Position numbers and translations under genes: made by a program | In this document: positions 32,448 through 41,094 of the stretch, piece after piece | Layout of the letters: every line of letters starts with the position of its first letter | How positions within the stretch are numbered: position 1 is the first letter of the stretch | Notes under the pieces: generated by a model | Told to the model about the DNA's origin: nothing | Databases searched by the model: none | What the model saw: the letters and a program-made list of their open reading frames with translations, nothing else | NCBI RefSeq assembly: GCF_022763305.1 | Contig: NZ_JALEGT010000041.1 | Span: 124,001-188,000 of the forward strand | From: Marivita sp. | Lineage (GTDB): Bacteria > Pseudomonadota > Alphaproteobacteria > Rhodobacterales > Rhodobacteraceae | Length of the DNA: 64,000 nt | Direction: 5' to 3'

Positions 32448-34496
32448 TTGCTGCAGAAGTCTATCACCGTGCCAAGCCGCTCGCGCCTTCGACTGTCCGA
32501 TGTTCTTGTGTTCAAGGACTCGGAATCCGCGCGTTCCGAAATGCGGCAGTTTCTTCTGGCCATGGCCTGCTTCGCCTTCGTCCTCGCCGCTCTGGGCGCA
32601 GGACAGGTGGGCACGGATGCGTTTGCCAAGGACATCATCCTGGTCTTCTGCGGCGGTTGGTGCGCAAACCAGCTGATCCGGGGACCTGACATTTTCAAGT
32701 CTCAGGTGATCTGCGTCCTGCAAGCTTTCTTTGTCGGGGTTCTTTGCTGCGCCGTCGTGCTGTTCATCGTGGGTTGGATGATCTTCCTGCCCGAAGAATA
32801 CGAGCACTTGGGCCAAGCGCTCTTGATGGCTGCGACATTCAGCACGAATTTCGGTTTGGTGTTCTTTCCATTCGACACGGGCATGCGCTTCGATGGCCTG
32901 TTCGATCACCTTTGGATCCCCGCACTCATCGCACAGTGCGGCCTGATCCTGACCCTGATCCACCGGTTCCTGTCTCACAAACCGATTCAGCTGATGGTGG
33001 CCCTGAGCGGTCTGGCGGGGGTTTCGCTCGTCCTGTCGCTGATCGAAAGTCCGATGGTGCAGATCCTGCCGATTGGCGGGTTGTGGGCATTTCTGTTCGG
33101 CGCTTTGCCCTTCATCATCACGAACCGGTTTCGCGTTCTTGAATTTGCGACTTTGATCGGGGTCATCAACTTCGTGGCCGGTGTTCTGGCGATCACCGCT
33201 GCGGGCGACACGTTGCTCGCCCGGGCACTCGTGGCCATCGGGCTGGCATTTCTCTACCTCGGAAGCCGCCCACGCACATCGCATCCAGAGATGTCGGACT
33301 TGCGGCGCCGGTGGTTCGGGATGGTGCTCCATTCATTCCTCTGGGCTGTGCCACTGACGCAGCTCTACGGCGCACTCAACGTCTCGGACCAAACGTCTGG
33401 AGGCAATGTTCTCTTGCTGATCATTCCGTGCCTGCTCTTCTCGATCTTTTCCTGGACGGTTTGGCAACATATCGAAGAGCGTCGAGGCTCAAATCAATGG
33501 GTGATCAGTGCTGCGGTCGCCACTGTCCTGTTCGTCAACGGGCTGATCGGACTGACCACACAAGGCCTCCAGGTTCGGTTTCCGGATGGGGCGCAGGCCT
33601 ACATCCATGCACTGGAAGGCAGCGATCCGGCTTTCAGGTGCCCGCGCGACATCGACGGCCCTCTTGCTGGCCTTCCCGTCTGTCGGCTTGGTCCAGACGG
33701 TCCACCCAAGGTCCTTGTCTGGGGAGATCACCAGCTCGACGCCATTCGAAGCGGCTATGCCGAGGCCGCGCGCCGGGCTGACGTACCGATCTTGCTGATT
33801 GCCCAGAACGACTGTGTGCCCCTTGATGGCCTTCAGAGCCGCTTTTCCGCCGGTATCGGGTTCTCAGGACAGGATTGCGACCAACAGACCGCGCAGGTTC
33901 TGCAAGCCTTGTCACATCTGAGGTCAATCCGGCAGGTCACCTTGGTTGCGGACTGGGCCTATTATCTCGAAACACCGCGCACCGAGCTGTTTGATCGCGC
34001 AACGGTCCGCCTCGGCCCCATCGACGGCAGCCCCATCGATGTGACACGTCAGTCAGAGTATGTGGCAAATGCGGCAAAACGCACGCTGACGTCACGGACC
34101 GACAGAGGTCTTCGGGTGTCGGTTCTGCGGCAGGTGCCATCCCATCCGCAATTCGATGCCGAGATGGCTGCACGGGCCAGCCTGCCCGGTGTCGGTCTCT
34201 ATCTTGGGATGCCGAAACTGACGACATCGGTGTCCCTCGACGATGCAACGCGACGGCATTTCGACATCGATGCCCTGTTCCGCGGGTTCGCGACCAAGGG
34301 GCAGATGACCTATGTGGACACGTGGGATGCCTTTTGTTCGCACACTCGGTGCGACGCACGTGGTGGACTGTCGAGCGATTACATCACGTCGACCCGGCTC
34401 AGCCAGAGCGGTGCCTTGTCCCTTGCTCCGATACTCGCGACCGATCTTGAGCGCGCTCTGACGCACGCCCCGTACAGGCGCGGCGCAGGCAGCTGA
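32448..34496 (+). CDS. OafA-like acyltransferase/SGNH fusion that appears to have lost catalytic residues
   Basis: About 682 residues if translation starts at TTG 32448; the first ATG is 32541, and the start is uncertain. Residues ~30-345 hold about ten membrane helices laid out like acyltransferase-3 proteins (IFLPEEYEHLGQALLMAATFSTNF matches their LPxEYxxLGxSxxATxxFxSN), and residues ~420-670 a periplasmic SGNH domain. The SGNH nucleophile block reads VWGDHQ instead of GDSH, and the terminal D-x-x-H block reads TSTRLSQSG. The R-x10-H motif of the membrane part also lacks its His (RQFLLAMACFAF). It is open throughout, so it is not simply a decayed gene. It ends directly against the oppF stop. 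Confidence 0.7.
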   Translation: MLQKSITVPSRSRLRLSDVLVFKDSESARSEMRQFLLAMACFAFVLAALGAGQVGTDAFAKDIILVFCGGWCANQLIRGPDIFKSQVICVLQAFFVGVLCCAVVLFIVGWMIFLPEEYEHLGQALLMAATFSTNFGLVFFPFDTGMRFDGLFDHLWIPALIAQCGLILTLIHRFLSHKPIQLMVALSGLAGVSLVLSLIESPMVQILPIGGLWAFLFGALPFIITNRFRVLEFATLIGVINFVAGVLAITAAGDTLLARALVAIGLAFLYLGSRPRTSHPEMSDLRRRWFGMVLHSFLWAVPLTQLYGALNVSDQTSGGNVLLLIIPCLLFSIFSWTVWQHIEERRGSNQWVISAAVATVLFVNGLIGLTTQGLQVRFPDGAQAYIHALEGSDPAFRCPRDIDGPLAGLPVCRLGPDGPPKVLVWGDHQLDAIRSGYAEAARRADVPILLIAQNDCVPLDGLQSRFSAGIGFSGQDCDQQTAQVLQALSHLRSIRQVTLVADWAYYLETPRTELFDRATVRLGPIDGSPIDVTRQSEYVANAAKRTLTSRTDRGLRVSVLRQVPSHPQFDAEMAARASLPGVGLYLGMPKLTTSVSLDDATRRHFDIDALFRGFATKGQMTYVDTWDAFCSHTRCDARGGLSSDYITSTRLSQSGALSLAPILATDLERALTHAPYRRGAGS

Positions 34497-35498
34497 TCAG
34501 GCCGCCTGCGGTGCCATCAACTCTTTCCAGCGATGACAGGCCACATCATGGCCGGTTGCATCGCTTTCCAGCTTCGGTTCGACCTGCTTGCAGTGGTCAA
34601 TCGCAAACGGGCAGCGCGTGTGGAACTTGCAGCCCGAGGGCTGATTGGTGGGTGACGGGATTTCACCCTTAAGCTTTTGCGCCGATCCCCGATCATCCGG
34701 ATCAAGCGACGGAATCGCCGAAAACAGCGCCTTGGTGTACGGGTGGCGCGGCGCTGCAAACAGCTTGCGCGTCGGTGCCGTTTCCACCAACCGACCCAGA
34801 TACATGACCGCGACGTGGTCGCAGGTATGCGCCACCACCGACAGGTCGTGGCTGATGAACAGGAATGTCAGGCCCATGTCCGACTGGATTTGCTTGAGCA
34901 GGTTCAGCACATCCGCCTGAATTGACACGTCCAGCGCCGCGACGCTTTCATCCGCCACGATGAACTTGGGTGCCGAAACCAACGCCCGAGCAATCGAAAT
35001 GCGCTGCCGCTGCCCCCCGGAAAACGCGTGGGGAAAGCGCCGCAGGTGTTCGAGGTTCAACCGGCATTTCGCGGCGATCTCGCGCACGCGGGCGTCGGTT
35101 TCCTGCCGGCTCTTCGTCAGCTTCATCACCTCGAGCGGCTCGGCAATGATGTCGCGCACGGTCATGCGCGGGCTGAGCGCGGCGTAGGGATCCTGAAAAA
35201 TCAGTTGCGCGCGTTTGCGGTAATCCCTGAGCTGGTCCTTGGTGATCTTCTCAAGATCGTAGTCCACTTCACCGTCGCTGTAATGCGCCCCACCGGCCGT
35301 GATTGGCGCGGCTTTGAGAAGGGCACGTCCCAGCGTCGTCTTGCCGGACCCGCTTTCCCCGACAAGGCCAAAGAACGACCCCTTCTCGATGTCGAGGGAC
35401 ACGTTGTCCACCGCCTTGAGGATCTGCTTGTTGAACAGTCCGCCGCCGATGGGAAAGCCGACGGACAGCCCTTTGGCCCGGATCAGAACATCGCTCAT
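34497..35498 (-). CDS. ABC transporter ATP-binding protein, OppF/DppF type
   Basis: 333 residues. Walker A GESGSGKTTLGRAL, signature SGGQRQRISIARAL, Walker B FIVADESVAAL, H-loop FISHDLSVVAHTCDH, and the C-terminal oligopeptide/dipeptide extension with its Cys cluster (CKFHTRCPFAIDHC). In the Walker B end, the usual DEPVSALD reads DESVAALD. One of two ATPases driving import through the 36487-38695 permeases. ATGA-type overlap with the OppD-like gene. Confidence 0.88.
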   Translation of the reverse strand: MSDVLIRAKGLSVGFPIGGGLFNKQILKAVDNVSLDIEKGSFFGLVGESGSGKTTLGRALLKAAPITAGGAHYSDGEVDYDLEKITKDQLRDYRKRAQLIFQDPYAALSPRMTVRDIIAEPLEVMKLTKSRQETDARVREIAAKCRLNLEHLRRFPHAFSGGQRQRISIARALVSAPKFIVADESVAALDVSIQADVLNLLKQIQSDMGLTFLFISHDLSVVAHTCDHVAVMYLGRLVETAPTRKLFAAPRHPYTKALFSAIPSLDPDDRGSAQKLKGEIPSPTNQPSGCKFHTRCPFAIDHCKQVEPKLESDATGHDVACHRWKELMAPQAA

Positions 35499-36490
35499 GC
35501 GGGCACCTCTTCGTAGATGTGGCAGGATACCTTGTGGGTCGCGTCGATCCGTCGTTCGGTGGGTTCAACCGCCTTGCACACATCGCCCACCACCTTGGAG
35601 CAGCGGGTGTGGAACACACATCCCGTGGGCCGTTCCAACGGGGACGGGATGTCTCCGGGCACGGGCGTCAGGGGTGAATCCAGATCGTCCAGCTTGGGCA
35701 GCGCGGCCAGCAGACCTTGTGTATAGGGATGTTTGGGATTGCGGATCACCTCGCGCACCGGGCCTTCTTCGATCATGCGACCCAGATACATCACGTTCAC
35801 CTTGTCGGCCGTCTGCGCCACCACACCAAGGTCATGTGTGATGAACACGATCCCCATGTGGAACTCGGCCACCAGATCCTTCATCAGGTCGATCACCTGC
35901 GCCTGAATGGTCACATCCAGCGCCGTGGTCGGTTCGTCGGCGATCAGCAGTTTCGGCTGTGTGGACAGGGCCATCGCGATCATCGCGCGCTGACGCATCC
36001 CGCCGGACAGCTCGAACGCGTATTGGTCAAACCGCTTGGCCGCGTCCGAAATGCCGACGCGATCCAGCATTTCGATGGACCAGCGCTTGGCCTTTTCGTT
36101 GCTGTAATCGCCATGCAGCTGAAGCTGCTCGACCATCTGCTTGCCGATGGTGATGGCCGGCGCGAAACTGGCCATCGGTTCCTGAAAGATCATGGACACC
36201 GCGCCACCGCGTACGATGTTCAATTCGCGATGCGTCTTGAGCGATAGAACATCGACCGGCCCCTTGTCGGTATGCAGGGTGATCCGGCTTTCAGGCGAAT
36301 AGACCGCGTTCTTGGCGTTCAAATGCATCAGTGCCTTGGCGGTCACGGATTTGCCCGATCCGGACTCTCCGACCAGCCCCATCACCTCGCCCTTGTTGAG
36401 CGAGAAACTGACATTGTCGACAGCGGTGATCAGCCCCTCGTCGGTGCGGAACTTGAGTGTCAGGTTCTGTACGTCGATCAGGGCCGTCAT
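35495..36490 (-). CDS. ABC transporter ATP-binding protein, OppD/DppD type
   Basis: 331 residues. Walker A GESGSGKSVTAKALM, signature SGGMRQRAMIAMAL, Walker B LLIADEPTTALDV, H-loop FITHDLGVVAQTADK, and the C-terminal oligo_HPY extension (GCVFHTRCSKVVGDVC). Overlaps the permease gene upstream and the OppF-like gene downstream by four bases each. Peptide is the family default substrate, but the gene context points to a phosphonate or sulfate ester; see the transporter's binding protein. Confidence 0.88.
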   Translation of the reverse strand: MTALIDVQNLTLKFRTDEGLITAVDNVSFSLNKGEVMGLVGESGSGKSVTAKALMHLNAKNAVYSPESRITLHTDKGPVDVLSLKTHRELNIVRGGAVSMIFQEPMASFAPAITIGKQMVEQLQLHGDYSNEKAKRWSIEMLDRVGISDAAKRFDQYAFELSGGMRQRAMIAMALSTQPKLLIADEPTTALDVTIQAQVIDLMKDLVAEFHMGIVFITHDLGVVAQTADKVNVMYLGRMIEEGPVREVIRNPKHPYTQGLLAALPKLDDLDSPLTPVPGDIPSPLERPTGCVFHTRCSKVVGDVCKAVEPTERRIDATHKVSCHIYEEVPA

Positions 36491-37686
36491 TTGTTGTTAT
36501 CCGAATACGGGTCTGCCGCGTCGCGCAAGCCGTCACCGACGAACACGAACGCCATCACCAGTGCGATGAAGAAGATCACCGGGATGAAGTACCATTGATA
36601 GTTGAGAAGCACGTCGGCACTTGTCACGTTCTGCAGCATGACGCCAAGGCTGTTCACCGGATCCTTCAGGCCAAGCCCGATAAAGGACAGCGCGGTTTCC
36701 GACAGCACCATGTAAGGGAACGAGATCACAAGATCGACGATGATGTAGCTGGTGAAACTGGGCAACAGGTGCCGCCGGATCACGTGGCCCGAGGACGCTC
36801 CGCACAGCTGAGCCGCAAGCACGTATTCCTGATTGCGTTCGGTCAAAAGGTGCGTCCGCACCCGGCGCGCCAGTGTTGGCCATCCGATGAGGCCAAGAAT
36901 GAGCGATATGTAGAAGAACCGTTCCTCGGCCGATAACTCGGGCGGCATGAACGCCGCCACTGCCATGAAAAGCGGAATGGCCGGCACCGTGCGCACCGCG
37001 TCGGTGATCATCTGCAGGACAGAGTCGATCCACCCGCCGTAATACCCCGAGATTCCCCCGATCACGAGGGCGAGGACAAAGGCGATCAAGACACCGATGG
37101 TGCCCACCTGCAATGAGGTCCAGATAGCATGGAACGTGCGCGAAAAGATGTCCTTGCCTGCATCATCCGTACCAAAAACGTGCACAAACCCGTCCGGTGC
37201 ACCGAACAGATGCGTGTCCATCGGAATGAAGCCGAAAAGCTTGTACTCCCACCCTTCGACGAAGAAGTAGATGTAGTGCCGTTCGTCTTCGTTGACGGTC
37301 GTCACCCAGCGGAAATTCGTCGCCATCGACCGTTCGCGTTCCACCGCATGCACGAAGGGGCGCAGCGAACAGCCGTTCACATCGCAGAACATCGGGATCT
37401 GCGGCGCGCCGTTGGTGTATTCGTCGTTCTTGCCCGCAATCGTCGGATTGTAGGGCGAAATGAACGGCGCAAAGATGCCCGACAGGATCAGGAACAGCAG
37501 CACACTGGCCGCGATCATGGCAGAACGCTGTTTCTTGAACCGCGCCCAGATCAGCTGACCTTGCGAGGCCGTGAAATATGCCTCTTTCGACCGGCGTTCC
37601 ACGGCTGCGTCAGTTTCCACGACCTGCACATCCGGACCGGTGGTCTGCGCCATGTTGGGCTTCATGGGATCGGGTGTCGTCGTCAT
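36487..37686 (-). CDS. ABC transporter permease, OppC/DppC type with long insert
   Basis: 399 residues, longer than the usual ~300. A hydrophilic N-terminal ~45 residues, helix 1 (SAMIAASVLLFLILSGIFAPF), then an insert of roughly 100 residues (MFCDVNGCSLRPFVHAVERER to FGFIPMDTHLFGAP) before the standard permease domain starting GTDDAGKDIFSRTFHA. The EAA loop reads EYVLAAQLCGASSGHVIRRHLLP. The insert would lie in the periplasm and is typical of YejE-like permeases paired with large binding proteins. Four-base overlap with the next gene. Confidence 0.85.
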   Translation of the reverse strand: MTTTPDPMKPNMAQTTGPDVQVVETDAAVERRSKEAYFTASQGQLIWARFKKQRSAMIAASVLLFLILSGIFAPFISPYNPTIAGKNDEYTNGAPQIPMFCDVNGCSLRPFVHAVERERSMATNFRWVTTVNEDERHYIYFFVEGWEYKLFGFIPMDTHLFGAPDGFVHVFGTDDAGKDIFSRTFHAIWTSLQVGTIGVLIAFVLALVIGGISGYYGGWIDSVLQMITDAVRTVPAIPLFMAVAAFMPPELSAEERFFYISLILGLIGWPTLARRVRTHLLTERNQEYVLAAQLCGASSGHVIRRHLLPSFTSYIIVDLVISFPYMVLSETALSFIGLGLKDPVNSLGVMLQNVTSADVLLNYQWYFIPVIFFIALVMAFVFVGDGLRDAADPYSDNNK

Positions 37687-37690
37687 GGCG

Positions 37691-38695
37691 TCACCTCACG
37701 ATGCTCTTGCGGACGCGCGGATCAAGCACCGCCAGCAACACGTCCGTCAGGAAGTTCAGCGTCACGATGGACGCGGTCAGAAGAAAGATGATCGCCCCGG
37801 CCAATTGCTGGTCGTTCGACCGCGCCAGTGCCTCGATCAAAAGCGACCCGGCCTCCGTCAGCGTCAGGATCAACGCCACGATGGGCAATTCGTTGAAGAT
37901 ACGGTTGAGGTCAAAGCCAAGGCTGTTGACGATCGGGCCCAGCGCGTGACGCGCCGGGTAGTTCCACAAAAGCTTGCGCCCATGCACCCCCCGCGCCGAT
38001 GCCGCGGTGACGTAAAGCTTGCCGATCTCGTCCGACATCAATGCCCGCACGGTCTGGAGTGCAAACGCGGTGGCGGACCAGCCAAGAATGAAAATGGGCA
38101 ACCACGCATTGCTTAGTAGGTCCAGAACCCGGTCCATACTCCAGGGGGCATCCCTGTATTCGGCCGAGAACAGACCCGTCAACGTGTCCCCGAAATAGAC
38201 GGTCGAGAACAGCATGATCATCAGCGCCAGCAGGAAGTTCGGCATCGCAAGGCCAAGATAGCTGAACAGGCGCAGCGAATTGTTCAGGACCGCATTGTCA
38301 GACGCCGCGGCGATGATCCCGACGGGCAAGGCAATCGAATAGGCCAGCAAAAGCGAAGCAAGGCACAGCCCCAGAGAGATCCAGAACTTGTCCCCCAGAA
38401 GCTGCGCAATATCCACGCGCAAGATACAGCTATCGCCGAATTCACCTTGGAACGCATTGACGATCCACTTGCCCCAGCGTTCGAGGAAGGGGCGATCCAG
38501 ACCCAGACGGATGCGCTCGTTTTCTATATCGGCGGCAGAGATCCCGGACCCTTGGGTGTTCTTGAAGGCAAGGTAGCGCTCTGCGCAATCGCCCGGCACA
38601 AGCTCCATGAGCGAGAACACCACCAGCGAGACAATGATCAGCGTGATCATCGCAAGCACGGCGCGTGTCACCACAAAGCGCGCAAAATTCAACAT
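37691..38695 (-). CDS. ABC transporter permease, OppB/DppB type
   Basis: 334 residues with six membrane helices; N-terminus RAVLAMITLIIVSLVVFSLMELVPG and the EAA-like loop YVTAASARGVHGRKLLWNYPARHALGP near the C-terminal third. Periplasmic loop between helices 1 and 2 carries the usual DRPFLERWGKWIVNAFQGEFGDS. It follows the binding-protein gene after a 119-base gap with a hairpin, and lies four bases before the OppC-like gene. Confidence 0.87.
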   Translation of the reverse strand: MLNFARFVVTRAVLAMITLIIVSLVVFSLMELVPGDCAERYLAFKNTQGSGISAADIENERIRLGLDRPFLERWGKWIVNAFQGEFGDSCILRVDIAQLLGDKFWISLGLCLASLLLAYSIALPVGIIAAASDNAVLNNSLRLFSYLGLAMPNFLLALMIMLFSTVYFGDTLTGLFSAEYRDAPWSMDRVLDLLSNAWLPIFILGWSATAFALQTVRALMSDEIGKLYVTAASARGVHGRKLLWNYPARHALGPIVNSLGFDLNRIFNELPIVALILTLTEAGSLLIEALARSNDQQLAGAIIFLLTASIVTLNFLTDVLLAVLDPRVRKSIVR

Positions 38696-38772
38696 GAAGC
38701 ATGCCCCTGCATGGCGTCTGCGCCCCCGGTTGATCCGGTGTGTCGGTCAGGCCGCCGTCATTCTTGAGAAAG

Positions 38773-38800
38773 GATGCGGGCGGCACAGACCGCCCGCATC
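38773..38800 (-). terminator. Hairpin between binding-protein and permease genes
   Basis: GATGCGGGCG (38773-38782) pairs perfectly with CGCCCGCATC (38791-38800) around 8 bases; in the reading direction (reverse strand) it is followed by CTTTCTC. Such hairpins after binding-protein genes usually protect that transcript and reduce read-through into the permeases. Confidence 0.6.
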
Positions 38801-38814
38801 AGGATCAGCAGACC

Positions 38815-40854
38815 TTATTCGTCCAGCCACCACTGTGTCGCGCGGTACGGATAGGTCCGGTAGTATTCGTAGGACCAGGTCTTGAACTCGGTGAAGTTCT
38901 TGAGGTTGTTGCTGGCATAGATCGGTTCCGGCGCTTTCACCGTGCCGATCATGACCAGATTGCTCACGAAGTTCTCGACCAGACCTGCGCCCAGTTCGTT
39001 GGACTCTGCGGTGCCCGGAACAGCCGACTGGAACGCGTCGATATCGGCAGCGAGTTTCTTGGCCCATTCCGGCGGCTCAACACCAGATGCACCATTGCTG
39101 TCCAGCCATTCCGCCCAGAGCATCCCGGTGCGGTGTTCGAAATAGGTTCCGAACGGCGGACGGAAGAAGCTGTTGAGACCCAGATGGATCGCCAGCGGCG
39201 CACCGTACTGCCACAGGCCCACATCGAGGTTGTTTGCGGATTGTGCCGAGCGATATTCATCCGGCGTCACTTCCTTGACCTGCGTCTGCACGCCCACATC
39301 GGCCCAGTTCTGGCCAACCAGTTCCACAACCGCACCGGCGATGCCCTGGGTCGAGAACTGCATGTTCAGAGTGATCTTCTCGCCATTCGGAAGCTCGCGG
39401 AAGCCGTCACCATCGGTGTCGACCATGCCGATCTCGTCCAGCAGCGCCTTTGCGGTGTCCGGATCGAACTCGGCCTTGTAGCTTTCCCAGCTCGGATCAA
39501 CGAAATCCGGTGCCGGGTTGAACGGTGCGATCTGGCTGGGCGTGCCCTGACCGAAATACGCGATCTCGTTCAGCTCGTCGCGGTTGATGGCGATCGACAT
39601 GGCTTCGCGGAAGCGAATGTCATTGTAAAGCGCGCGCTTGGCTTCGTCTTCGATGGTGAAGTTGAAGCTGAACGCAGGCATGCCGACCGTCGGCTTGAGC
39701 TGGATCGAATAGTTGCCCTTTTCCTGATTTTCCAGAAGCAGCGGCGCGGATTCAAGACGCACGGACTGCGATTTGTAATCCACTTCGCCGTTCACCAGCT
39801 TGAGGATCCGCACTTCGTTGTCGTTGATGTACAGCTCGTCCTGCGTCGAGATGTAGGGAAGCTGCTGACCAGTCGTGTCGACCTGGTGGAAATAGGGGTT
39901 CGCCACCAGTTTCCGACCTTCGGTCGTGTCGGTGATGTAGATGTGCGATTCCAGCGTCGGCACGGTCGCCTTGGGCAGACCATCGACGATGTCGGCACGC
40001 GACAGCATCGGGGTCGGCGTGTCGGTCCAGTCCGAGTTGCCGTAATAGGCCAGGATCGCGTCATAGCCGTTCTCGAAACCCAGCGATTGCGCATAGCTGT
40101 CGGCATCCGGGTTGATGTCCGGATGGAACTGGCCAAGGAAATGCTTGGGCTGGAAACCCTGCGCGTAGGATGTCGCGAAGTGGGTCAGCAGACCGGGCTT
40201 CGGCGCGGGCAGATTGAAGACCACCGTCACATCGTCAGGTGCCTCAACCGTCATGGTCTCGCCACCGACGGTCACGTAGTCGCGCACCTGCTCGAAGATG
40301 TTGGTGTCGAGCATGATATTGTCATGCCAGAACTTCACGTCCGCCGACGTATAGGGCGCGCCATCCGACCACTTGTGGCCTTCGCGCAGCGTGAAGGTCA
40401 ACTGGGTGTAATCGTCGTTCCACGACCACGACTTCGCCACGTTGGGAACGATGGTCTGAAGGTCATCGGAATAGCGCACGAGGTTGACGTGACGCACCGA
40501 AAGGAAGTCGGAGGTGCCCGCTTCGGTCGCGTTGGACAGGGCGTTCAGTTCGCCACCGTATTGACCGATGCTGTCATAAGGAACAACAACAAGCGGCTCG
40601 GACGGCAGACGCTCTGCCAGCGGCGGCAGGTCCGGGTTGCCCTTGATCTGCGCGTTCAGTGCTTCGATATCCGGGTTTGCCGAAAATTCCATCGAGCAAC
40701 CGGCGGCTTCCTGGAAAGCGCTCAGTTCGTATTGCTGCGGAAATTCACCGGAAGGCACACCTTGCATGTCCGCAACCGTGATGCCCGGGCAGTTGGCATA
40801 AGCCGCCGCCGGCAAGGCAATCAGGGCAACGCCTGAAAGTAGGATTTTCTTCAT
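38815..40854 (-). CDS. ABC transporter substrate-binding protein, SBP family 5
   Basis: 679 residues from ATG 40854 (AGGAGAG upstream). Signal peptide MKKILLSGVALIALPAAAYA, then the large three-lobed fold of peptide/nickel-type binding proteins: PNVAKSWSWNDDYTQLTFTL and FTLREGHKWSDGAPYTSADV match the family's LAxSWExSDDG-type signature. Longer than the ~530 residues of DppA/OppA. The operon lies beside a phosphonate-monoester-hydrolase-like gene and shares its direction, so the ligand may be an esterified phosphonate rather than a peptide; that is inference. Confidence 0.87.
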   Translation of the reverse strand: MKKILLSGVALIALPAAAYANCPGITVADMQGVPSGEFPQQYELSAFQEAAGCSMEFSANPDIEALNAQIKGNPDLPPLAERLPSEPLVVVPYDSIGQYGGELNALSNATEAGTSDFLSVRHVNLVRYSDDLQTIVPNVAKSWSWNDDYTQLTFTLREGHKWSDGAPYTSADVKFWHDNIMLDTNIFEQVRDYVTVGGETMTVEAPDDVTVVFNLPAPKPGLLTHFATSYAQGFQPKHFLGQFHPDINPDADSYAQSLGFENGYDAILAYYGNSDWTDTPTPMLSRADIVDGLPKATVPTLESHIYITDTTEGRKLVANPYFHQVDTTGQQLPYISTQDELYINDNEVRILKLVNGEVDYKSQSVRLESAPLLLENQEKGNYSIQLKPTVGMPAFSFNFTIEDEAKRALYNDIRFREAMSIAINRDELNEIAYFGQGTPSQIAPFNPAPDFVDPSWESYKAEFDPDTAKALLDEIGMVDTDGDGFRELPNGEKITLNMQFSTQGIAGAVVELVGQNWADVGVQTQVKEVTPDEYRSAQSANNLDVGLWQYGAPLAIHLGLNSFFRPPFGTYFEHRTGMLWAEWLDSNGASGVEPPEWAKKLAADIDAFQSAVPGTAESNELGAGLVENFVSNLVMIGTVKAPEPIYASNNLKNFTEFKTWSYEYYRTYPYRATQWWLDE

Positions 40855-41094
40855 TTTCTCTCCTGTTGGTTCCAAGTGTGATGGGGGCTGTTCCCCCTTT
40901 TTGCGCCGATCGCTTGTGCAATCAGTCATTCCGGGCGTCCACGGACCCACGCGTTTGGTCTGGCAGATGTCGTCGCGCGGTGGACTGGAGTCTGGCCTGG
41001 CATCTCCTTCATGTCGTCAGCCCTCGACCGAACAGCCGGGCTTTATATCTCTGGCAACCATGACAGATGCGTGACAGGACCAGTTGGGCATAAT

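Noticed and set aside
41019-41094. AGCCC...GGGCTTT stem as terminator of the sulfatase gene
   Set aside because: The T-run faces the forward strand while the sulfatase is read on the reverse strand; pairing is weak.
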